A stretch of 7,764 bases of DNA from JBOGIF01 sp050742415 (lineage in GTDB: Bacteria > Actinomycetota > Acidimicrobiia > Acidimicrobiales > AC-14), in assembly GCA_050742415.1 (NCBI GenBank), contig JBOGIF010000079.1, positions 1 to 7,764 of the forward strand, read 5' to 3'. Below, piece by piece: positions 1 to 5,473 of the stretch. The stretch's first letter is position 1. Every line of letters begins with the position of its first letter. The notes beneath the pieces were generated by a model. That model did not search any database. It was not told the DNA's origin and saw nothing but the letters and a program-made list of their open reading frames with translations. A program made the translations under genes and the position numbers.

Positions 1-960
1 CCGCCGGTGGGATCGGCGTCGACGACCGGCTCGGGCGGGCCGGATTGTGCCAGGGCGAACCGCCTCGCGGGCACGACGTCGCCGATGCCTTGTTGGGGTC
101 GTTCGGTGTTGTAGTGGACGACCCAGGTGTCGAGGGCGGCCTGGAGCTCGTCGATGGTGGCGCAGCTGGCGATGCCGAAGAACTCGGCGCGCATCGTCTT
201 GTGCAGCCGTTCGATCTTGCCCGTCGTGGTCGGCGAGTACGGAGCGGTGAGCAGGTGGCGGACCCCGTTCTCCCGACAGATCCGGTCGAACAGCACCTCG
301 GTCTTGGTCACCCCGAAGCGCCCGGTGAAGACCTTGCCGTTGTCCGTCAACACCGCGTCGGGGATGCCGTGGGTTCGCATTGCCCCGGCGAGGGCTGCGC
401 ACACCGGCCGGGCGGTGGCCCGGGGGACGAGCAGGGCGCAGACGCAGAACCGAGAGTGATCGTCGATCCCCGGTCACCACCGACAGCTCTGTGCCGTCGA
501 TGAGGCGGACCCGGCCCATGACGTCCATCTGCCACAGCTCCATCGACCGGGATCGCTCCCAGCGCCGGTAGTCCTCCCGGCGCCGTCGCCGGCGTTGGGG
601 CTCGACCAGGCCGTTGCGAACCAGGATCCGATACACCGTCGAACGCGCCGGCAGCGAGTCGAGCCCGGTTCGGTCGAGCTCGATGCGGATGCGCCGAGGG
701 CCCCAGGCCGGATGCGCCCGGCGCATCGTCACGATGGCGACCTCGAGCTCGACGGGTGTCTGATGCGCGCAGCGGTCCGGCCGTGACGAGCGGTCGGCCA
801 GATCGGCCATGCCTCCGTTGCAATAGCGCCGCAGCCACGAGTGGACGGTCTGGCGGCTCACCCCGAGACGCTGGGCCACCTCCGTGACCGTGGCCCCGTC
901 GACGAGCACCTCTGACACTGCCTTGTAGCGCTGCTCCACCAGTCCCAACTCCACCAACAC
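1..960 (-). pseudogene. IS481-family DDE transposase, frameshifted and cut by the window edge
   Basis: The product would cut and join the ends of its insertion sequence. Read from GTG at 960, it begins MLVELGLVEQRYKAV. An HTH follows (EVAQRLGVSRQTVHSWLRRY), then a second HTH-like region (PAWGPRRIRIELDR, STVYRILVRNGLV), then the rve catalytic core. The first catalytic Asp is in WQMDVMG; after the frameshift come Asp in LTDNGKVFTGRF and Glu in GKIERLHKTMRAEF. The GTG start is chosen because GAAGGAGG lies 6 bases upstream. One extra base in the C4 run at 468-471 (G4 on the coding strand) breaks the frame after ELSVVTG; the other frame continues IDDHSRFCVCALL. About 320 residues are visible. Intact relatives are, from memory, a few dozen residues longer, so the C-terminus is probably outside. 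The family call is firm. Whether the frameshift is real or a sequence error cannot be told. Confidence 0.9.
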
Positions 961-966
961 GGCGGG

Positions 967-1009
967 CCTCCTTCGCACCTGCGGACGGCAACGCCCACAG
1001 CGAAGGAGG
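967..1009 (-). promoter_or_regulatory. Hairpin that sequesters the transposase ribosome binding site
   Basis: A perfect 10-bp inverted repeat, CCTCCTTCGC at 967-976 and GCGAAGGAGG at 1000-1009, is separated by a 23-base loop. In a minus-strand transcript the 3' arm is the Shine-Dalgarno of the transposase (GAAGGAGG, 6 bases before GTG). RNA that starts upstream of 1009 can therefore pair the ribosome binding site into the stem. Insertion sequences such as IS10 and IS50 use hairpins of this kind to block translation from read-through transcripts. That role here is inferred. Confidence 0.65.
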
Positions 1010-1047
1010 TGGCGACCGGCGGGTGGCGGATCCTCCAGACGCTGGAC

Positions 1048-1159
1048 TGTCAAGCAGGTGGTGAACCCGGTGTCGCCCAGCTACCGGAGCCAGTGTCAAG
1101 CGGGTCCCCGCGCCGCGTCCTGAGAGTGTCAAGCAGGAGCCGGAGCCACGGTGTCAAGC
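1048..1159. repeat. Four TGTCAAGC repeats at the IS end
   Basis: TGTCAAGC occurs at 1048-1055, 1094-1101, 1127-1134 and 1152-1159, all in the same orientation, with starts 46, 33 and 25 bases apart. On the minus strand each copy reads GCTTGACA and so contains TTGACA, identical to a consensus -35 box. No good -10 box stands 16-18 bases downstream of the copy nearest the transposase. I read them as transposase-binding subterminal repeats. Confidence 0.55.
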
Positions 1160-1180
1160 CCACAAAGGTGCAGGTCAGGA

Positions 1181-1400
1181 CTATTTCCGGGCTCCGGTGG
1201 GCGCCCCCAGGACGCCTCGGAGGACCCGTTGTGACCTTGGCGTGACCTAAGTCTGGCGGTCACGAGCGGCTCTCGACGGGTAGGGCAGGGCCGTGGCGGC
1301 CTCGGTTCGAGCCTCCAGATCGAGGTCGAGCTGCATGAACCGTCCGCCGCCCTTTGGCCGACCACCGAGGCACCGACTTCGCTGCACGTCAGACTTGGGC
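1181..1400. other. Intergenic stretch between the IS and the RHH gene
   Basis: No gene is recognisable here on either strand. The only structure noted is GTGACCT twice (1231-1237, 1242-1248, an 11-base period) followed by the inverted half GGTCAC at 1258-1263. A minus-strand frame ending with TAG at 1247-1249 is open and somewhat protein-like, but it has no recognisable domain. Confidence 0.4.
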
Positions 1401-1730
1401 ATGCCGCGGAGGCCCGCCAACGTCCAGCTCGATGCGCAGCTCCTCGACGCCGTGCACTAAGAGGCCGCCCGGTCTGGTCGGTCGGAGGATGCCGTGATCG
1501 AGGAGGCCGTCCGGCGGTACCTCGGCCCGAGTGTGCTCGACCGCCTGTGGGACCAGAACCGCCTCGATGAGGACGTGGCGATGGAGATCGCGCGCGAGGA
1601 GATCGCCGCCCACCGACGCGCGGTGCTGGTCCTCGCCGCCAACCTCCGCCAGGTGCAGACGAGCCTCGCCCGGATCATCCCTGCCCTTGAGGCGCTTCCC
1701 GACACCAACGGGCACGATGGCCGCAGCTGA
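1401..1730 (+). pseudogene. Ribbon-helix-helix (CopG/Arc-type) protein with an in-frame stop
   Basis: From ATG at 1401 the frame reads MPRRPANVQLDAQLLDAVH, then TAA at 1458-1460, then EAARSGRSEDAVIEEAVRRYLG in the same frame. Across the stop this is the whole RHH fold: a strand (NVQLD), helix 1 (LLDAVH-EAARSG) and helix 2 (SEDAVIEEAVRRYL). Such proteins bind DNA as dimers, often as antitoxins or element regulators. One base change (for instance CAA or GAA to TAA) would explain the stop. The frame continues through VLDRLWDQNRLDEDVAMEIAREEI, a tail style seen in this family, and ends at 1730. GTG at 1494 has GGAGG five bases upstream and could restart translation, but would lack the DNA-contacting strand. 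The last ~34 residues (LAANLRQVQTSLARIIPALE region) do not look RHH-like and may come from another gene. No toxin partner is visible. Confidence 0.65.
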
Positions 1731-2114
1731 CAACTCCCGGTTCCTCGCCCAAGCCGCAGCCGAACGGCACCAGGCGACCATGGCCCGCGCCCACGACGCC
1801 ATCGAGGAACTCGACCGGGCCGGGCACGCCGTCAGCCTCTGCGCTGTCGCTGACGCCCGCTGGCGTGTCCCGATCGTGGCTCTACCGCCACCCCGACATC
1901 CGAGACCTGATCAACGACTGCGCGCCGCGCCGCCACGATCAACGACGACCCCGCCGCGCAACGCGCCAGCGCCGAGTCGCTCCGCCAACGCCTCGACGCC
2001 AGCCGCGCGGAGATCACACACCTACGCGCCGAGAACACCAAGCTGCGAGACCAACTCGCCCGACAATTCGGCGAGCCACGAGCCCGACACATCCCGAACA
2101 TCGAACTTCGCTGA
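1717..2114 (+). pseudogene. TnpC/DUF6262-like mobile-element protein with two frameshifts
   Basis: ATG at 1717 overlaps the end of the preceding ORF by 14 bases. The first frame reads MAAADNSRFLAQAAAERHQATMARAHDAIEELDRAGHAVSL in style, then loses register in a C3 run near 1852-1857. The next frame gives AGVSRSWLYRHPDIRDLIND, completing a helix-turn-helix. A second shift between about 1919 and 1934 leads to a frame with a charged heptad-like coiled coil (LRQRLDASRAEITHLRAENTKLRDQLARQF) ending at TGA 2112-2114. Both shifts equal one extra base; removing them gives 131 residues, a normal size for these proteins. They accompany paired tyrosine recombinases of Tn554-like elements, where this type of protein helps integration. 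No recombinase gene is present in this window, so this is a remnant. The family assignment rests on the overall pattern from memory. Confidence 0.65.
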
Positions 2115-2129
2115 GGAAAAGCAATGAAT

Positions 2130-2157
2130 CTGCGTCGGCGACATGTCCACGACGCAG
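2130..2157. terminator. Stem-loop between convergent genes, possible terminator
   Basis: CTGCGTCG (2130-2137) and CGACGCAG (2150-2157) form a perfect 8-bp stem around a 12-base loop, which itself contains the palindrome GACATGTC (2140-2147). It lies between the plus-strand TnpC-like remnant (ending 2114) and the minus-strand LuxR gene (ending 2239). Neither side has a clean T-tract; the minus-strand side is the more T-rich (ATTCATTGCTTTT). It could instead be a protein-binding dyad at the edge of the old element. Confidence 0.35.
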
Positions 2158-2238
2158 AAACCCTTCCCCCATAGGGCTCTCCCTCGACCGACTCCAGATA
2201 ACCGTCGATCTGTCGCGTTTGCGTCGCCCATAGCCGGC

Positions 2239-3863
2239 TCATGTCAAGCCGTGTTCGTACGCGTAGGCCGTGGCGGCCGAGCGCGAGGAGAGGCCGAGCT
2301 TGGTGAGGAAGTGGCCTACGTGGCTGGCGACGGTCTTTTCGCTGATCACAAGCTGGTCGGCGATCTGCCGGTTGGTGCTTCCTTTGGCCACGAGGGCCAG
2401 AACCTCCAGCTCCCGAGCCGTGAGACCTCCCGGTCGCGGCGCGCCGCCCGACGTGAGCGCGACGACGGCGGCGTCGGGGATGGCGCCCAGCGTCTCGAAT
2501 GCTGCCTTGGCGGCGTCGAGTTCCATGTCGGCACCATCCACATCACCCAGGGCGCTGCACGCGAGCGCGATCTGCACGTGCGAGCGAGCGGCCTCGTAGG
2601 GCGCCTCCAGCTCGTGCCAGCCGCGCCACGCCCGGCGCAGCGTTACCAACGCGCTCCGAGGGTTTCCGGCGGCGAGCGCGGTCATGCCTGTCGCGTGGGC
2701 AGAGACCGCCTCCAGATACGGCTGACGCAACTCGGTGACGATCCCGGCGAGTTCGTTGGCCGTCGACTGAGCGTCATCGACGTCGCCGGCGGCGAGCACG
2801 ATCTCGACGTAGGGACCGAGCAGCGTCGCTCGGGTGAGGGGGTCCTCAGCTTCCTGCTCAGCGCGGCGGACAGCGGCGGCCGCCAGGTCGATTCGTCCTT
2901 GTGCGAGCCGAAGGAGCGCGAGCCCGGGCTGTGGTTCGTGGCCGTGTTCGGCCGCCTCGCGGTAACCATCCTCCGCGACCGCGAACACGCCACGCACCCG
3001 ATGAACCTCGGCTCGGGTGTACGCGGCCGCGCCGAGGATGCGCGGGGAGGCCGGCTGGGCCAAGCGGGCGAGGGCGCGGTCAAGCTCATCGAGCGCCTCG
3101 TTCCACTCCCCTCGCAGCTGGAGGATCTCGGCGCGGTGCACCAAGCACTGTCCGCGGTAGAGCACGAGTTCGGGTTGGGCGTCGCACCAGCGACTGAGCG
3201 CGGCGGTCCATTCGCGAGCCCGGGCGACGTCGAATAGCTCGCGGCAGCCCTCGATCACCGTGCAGTAGGCATCGCCGATGGCAATGGCCGACACCTCGTT
3301 GGCTTCGACCGCGACCATGGCCTCGTCGAGCAGGGCCGCGCCGGCGGCCACCTCGCTCGAGTAGATGCGACAGCGTCCCTCGCCGATGCGGGCGAGCGTC
3401 GTCAGCTCCACGTCCTGGTACCGCTCGCCCATCCCGGCCGCCTCGTGAAAGCCTGTCAACGCGGCCTCGAGTTCGCCGGAGAACACGGCGCGAAGGGCGG
3501 CCCCATAGCGCAGGTAGCCCTGCTCGACACAGTCCAGCCGGCGCTGGTCGAGGAGCCGCTGGGCTCGGTCGATCCAGCCGCCGCCCCTGGCAAGCTCGCC
3601 GCCGTTCAACAGTGCAAACGCCAGCCAGAACGCGCATCTCGCGGCTCGCGCAACCTGACCTATCCGGGCACACTCCTGCGAGGCCTCGGCCCACAACTCC
3701 GAGCTCTGCGCGCCGAAGCCGGCGAGATAGCGGCCGCGGCCAGCCGCTCGAGGTCGTCCAACTCGAGCGGCTCCTCCCGCGCGGCCGCCGACAGATGTTC
3801 GTAGGCACGCCCCCAGGCATGGCGGTCGAAGGCGTCTCGACCCCGTTCGATCCCGTCGCCCAC
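2239..3863 (-). pseudogene. LuxR-family regulator with helical repeats and C-terminal HTH, frameshifted
   Basis: This is a transcription regulator whose last ~64 residues form a LuxR/GerE HTH: GLTARELEVLALVAKGSTN, then RQIADQLVISEKTVASHVGH, then LTKLGLSSRSAATAYAYEHG. The preceding ~430 residues are all-helical, TPR-like (for example ARCAFWLAFALLNGGELARG, RAEILQLRGEWNEALDELDR, ATGMTALAAGNPRSALVTLR). There is no Walker motif, so it is not an ATPase-type MalT/LAL protein. GTG at 3863 is chosen because GGGAGA precedes it at normal spacing and MGDGIERGRDAFDRHAWGRA is a typical beginning for this class. The frame breaks after LERLAAAA near 3729-3742, where one base appears lost; restoring it continues YLAGFGAQSSELWAEA and gives 541 residues. 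A longer open frame continues upstream to 4062, but its first ~108 residues are out-of-frame and not protein-like. The NTF2-like remnant lies 45 bases upstream on the same strand. The ligand or signal is unknown. Confidence 0.8.
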
Positions 3864-3908
3864 GGGCCGATTCTCCCGCAGCCGCTCGCCGTGCGCTCGC
3901 GCTGTTCC

Positions 3909-4135
3909 TCAGTCCCAGAACGACTCGCTGCCAGCGGGGGCGGCACAGATCATCCACATCTCGGCGATGCGGCTGCCGTCGAACTGGTAGATGAACGCGT
4001 TCTTGGTCTCCAGGGTGTTGCCATCGCGACCGAACTGGGCGTGCTCCCACTCCGCAACCCACGCGCCGTCGGCGGCGCAGAAGAGCTGTTCGATCTTCAC
4101 GTCGCCCGACGTCAGCTCGAAGATGGCGCCCAACG
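3909..4135 (-). pseudogene. SnoaL/NTF2-like protein, 5'-truncated
   Basis: About 75 residues remain, ending at TGA (3909-3911). They form the C-terminal half of a nuclear-transport-factor-2-like (SnoaL-like) cone fold: ELTSGDVKIEQLFCAADG, WVAEWEHAQF, NAFIYQFDGSRIAEMWM and a terminal ESFWD. The strand pattern, the FDGSRIAEMW signature and the FWD end are typical. The family is normally 120-140 residues, so the N-terminal helices are missing. The frame upstream of ~4135 reads through the start of another gene and has no homologous start. TTG at 4133 is the only nearby candidate start and has no convincing ribosome binding site. These proteins bind or isomerise small molecules; the substrate is unknown. 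It once may have headed an operon with the LuxR gene 45 bases downstream. Confidence 0.7.
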
Positions 4136-4138
4136 CCT

Positions 4139-4324
4139 GGCTCGGCGCTACTAAGCCATGCGCTCGACCGCTGCGACCGTGACGGACTACCCGCCTACCT
4201 CGAGGCCACGAGCCAGCTCAACAAGGCGCTCTACGAGCGCCACGGGTTCGAAGAGTTCGGAGTGATGCAGGTGGGCGGTTCGCCACCGATGTGGGCGATG
4301 CTGCGCAAACCCGTAGGTTCTTAG
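4139..4324 (+). pseudogene. GNAT-family N-acetyltransferase, C-terminal fragment
   Basis: From 4139 the plus strand encodes 61 residues that begin at GSALLSHALDRCDRDGLPAY and continue LEATSQLNKALYERHGFEEF to MWAMLRKPVGS and TAG at 4322-4324. This is the second half of a GNAT fold. The GSALL segment is the end of the acetyl-CoA pyrophosphate loop (motif A). LEATSQLNKALYERHGFE is motif B, whose Asn and Tyr residues near acetyl-CoA are highly typical. The first ~100-140 residues expected for the family, including most of the R/Q-x-x-G-x-G loop, are absent, and there is no start codon. The fragment begins within a few bases of where the opposite-strand NTF2-like fragment begins. It cannot be functional by itself. 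Confidence 0.7.
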
Positions 4325-4708
4325 CCGCGGGTGAGATCGGGCGGTCCGCTGCCCTCAGAGAGTGACTCCCGAAAGCGACGGGCTCGCACCGAACTGCCGA
4401 TCCGGATCAGGACTGTGACTCCGCATGGCCGACCGATTCGGGCGGTCTGGTCGAAGGCGAGGCGCCACACGACCATCCCAGAACGCTCCGTGAGATCCCC
4501 GCTGAGCCTGCCCTCCAACGCCGGCTCCGGGACACGGTTCGCGGCCGGCGGTCCTGCTGTGCGGACGAGACGCTCGGGTTCACCGCCGCACCCGCCTGCC
4601 CGACGGATCGATACCTCGCGCCGCAAAGCGTGCCGTACTCGCGCACTCGGCCGGTGCCGGAGTCAGGTGGGCTAGTGGTGCCGAACGCGGCGGGAGCTTG
4701 ATCCCAAA
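4325..4708. other. Stretch of ~385 bp without a recognisable gene
   Basis: Open frames exist on both strands (for example minus 4321-4626 and plus 4331-4675), as expected at this GC content. Both translate into arginine-, proline- and serine-rich strings without a recognisable domain, and neither has a convincing ribosome binding site. I see no tRNA, repeat array or promoter here. It is probably non-coding or eroded sequence. Confidence 0.4.
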
Positions 4709-4744
4709 CCCGCTCCTCAGCGGGCCGGGTCGGGGACCGGCCCG
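4709..4744 (-). terminator. Overlapping hairpins at the end of the minus-strand CMD operon
   Basis: Two perfect hairpins share bases 4721-4724. CGGGCCGG (4721-4728) pairs with CCGGCCCG (4737-4744) around an 8-base loop. CCCGCT (4709-4714) pairs with AGCGGG (4719-4724) around four bases. On the minus strand the second stem spans the stop codon of the small ORF and is followed by TTTGGG. The T-tract is short, so this is a weak intrinsic-terminator candidate, or an alternating pair of structures. Confidence 0.4.
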
Positions 4745-4920
4745 AGGTGGGCCACTGCTCGGTCGAAGCTGACCAGCACCCGGTCCAGCTCCGCGGCCTG
4801 CTCGGCTGACTGGCCGGACAGCGCCGCCGCCGCCATCCGGGCGCCGGCCACGAGGGCGGCCAGCTCCTCGACCTTCAGCGTGGCCCGGACGACCCCGGGC
4901 CGGTCCCAACCCATTCGCAT
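4717..4920 (-). CDS. Small uncharacterised protein downstream of CMD gene
   Basis: This is a 67-residue ORF from ATG at 4920 (a second in-frame ATG is at 4914) to TGA at 4717-4719. The start lies one base after the stop of the carboxymuconolactone-decarboxylase gene. No strong ribosome binding site is visible, so expression by translational coupling is likely. The sequence is soluble and largely helical in character (VEELAALVAGARMAAAALSG, AAELDRVLVSFDRAVAHLGP), with no signal peptide, membrane segment or cysteine. I recognise no family. Tight linkage suggests a role linked to the CMD protein, but nothing in the sequence shows which. The frame could be extended upstream inside the CMD gene, but that part is a shadow of the CMD frame. 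Confidence 0.55.
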   Translation of the reverse strand: MRMGWDRPGVVRATLKVEELAALVAGARMAAAALSGQSAEQAAELDRVLVSFDRAVAHLGPVPDPAR

Positions 4921-4921
4921 G

Positions 4922-5310
4922 TCAGGCCGCCGCCGTCGCCTTGACGTGGTCCACGACGCGGTCGACCTGGGCCTTGAACTCGTCGTAGTCGACCTGCATC
5001 CCGTTGATGTAGGTGCTCCACCCGATGACAAGTTTCGTGTAGTGCATCGCCTCCTCGATCTCGTCGTCGGTGGCGCCGAACAGCCTGGCCGACTCGGTGT
5101 GGAACAGGGCGCAGAAGCGGCAGCGGGTGGCGGCGGAGACGGCCAGCCCCATCAGCTCCTTGTACTTGTTCGGGATGAGAGTCTCGCCGAACTGGACCCC
5201 TTTATGAGTTCCCACTCGGCGTCGATGAACTGGTCGGGGATCAGGTCCACGAACCCGATCACCTCGCCGAACATCTCCTTCATCTCCCGATGGACATCCG
5301 TCCTAGCCAT
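4922..5310 (-). pseudogene. Carboxymuconolactone decarboxylase (AhpD-like) family protein, frameshifted
   Basis: The family contains AhpD-type alkylhydroperoxidases and decarboxylase relatives. It uses a CxxC pair for thiol chemistry on peroxides or acts on small acids. ATG at 5310 follows GGGAGG with good spacing and begins MARTDVHREMKEMFGEVIGF. The frame breaks after AEWELIK at the C4 run 5197-5200 (G4 on the coding strand), where one base seems lost. Restoring it gives VQFGETLIPNKYKELMGLAV, then the active-site segment RCRFCALFHTE, with C64, C67 and H71 in the reconstructed numbering, then GATDDEIEEAMHYTK and STYINGMQVDYDEF. The reconstructed length of 129 residues is normal for the family. 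The shift may be a sequence error, since all key residues remain. A 67-residue ORF follows one base downstream. The gene diverges from the NTF2-kinase-methyltransferase operon across a symmetric site. Confidence 0.85.
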
Positions 5311-5378
5311 TCGATCGTCCTCCCAGTCCGGTGGTCGGGACCGCCCTTGCGGTACCGGGGCTGACCGTACGGACCGGT

Positions 5379-5452
5379 CCCTGCAGACTCCCTGCAGCGG
5401 GCCGTTCCGGGACCTTGGCGCGGCAGACTGGAGCTGCAGGGTTCCTGCAGGG
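5379..5452. promoter_or_regulatory. Symmetric CCCTGCAG site between divergent operons
   Basis: CCCTGCAG occurs at 5379-5386 and again at 5390-5397, with ACT between. The reverse form CTGCAGGG occurs at 5434-5441 and 5445-5452, with TTC between. Each pair has an 11-bp period, close to one DNA helical turn, and the two pairs are inverted about a 36-bp centre (5398-5433). The site fills the gap between the CMD start (5310) and the NTF2-like start (5474). It could be a cooperative operator serving both promoters, or an mRNA stem of two 8-bp segments with a 3x3 internal loop. The binding protein is unknown. No clear -10/-35 pair could be assigned. Confidence 0.65.
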
Positions 5453-5473
5453 TGCGGGACGGAGGATGTCACC

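Larger units (their letters stand above)
1..1180 (-). mobile_element. IS481-family insertion sequence, partial (left part beyond the window)
   Basis: The block contains a DDE transposase reading leftward from 960 and running off the window edge. Upstream of it lies a non-coding terminal region with four copies of TGTCAAGC (1048-1055, 1094-1101, 1127-1134, 1152-1159). Repeated subterminal motifs near the ends are common in transposons and plausible for this family. The outer boundary is not certain. A likely end lies just beyond the last repeat, around 1160-1180, where the minus strand reads TGACCTGCACC. The opposite end and any target duplication are outside the window, so the terminal inverted repeats could not be compared. 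Confidence 0.6.

Noticed and set aside
347..1132. Long minus-strand open frame of 261 codons across the transposase
   Set aside because: It is R/G/P/A-rich with no domain. The true transposase reads in the neighbouring frames with HTH and DDE motifs.
1300..1325. GGTTCGAGCC resembling a tRNA T-arm
   Set aside because: The flanking five bases do not pair into a T stem and no acceptor or anticodon arm can be built around it.
2242..2249. A fifth TGTCAAGC, matching the IS-end repeats
   Set aside because: It lies inside the last codons of the LuxR gene, encoding GLT and the stop, over 1 kb from the IS end. A single 8-mer there is probably chance.
2143..3237. Long plus-strand open frame of 364 codons
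   Set aside because: It is antisense to the LuxR gene, which has a clear HTH and helical repeats. The plus-strand product has no recognisable domain.
3864..4062. N-terminal extension of the LuxR frame
   Set aside because: The residues are arginine/glycine-rich and out of register. The true N-terminus is in another frame from GTG 3863, and the region instead encodes the NTF2-like remnant.
4331..4675. Plus-strand open frame of 114 codons
   Set aside because: It has no ribosome binding site and no domain, its composition is arginine-rich, and it overlaps an equally open minus-strand frame.
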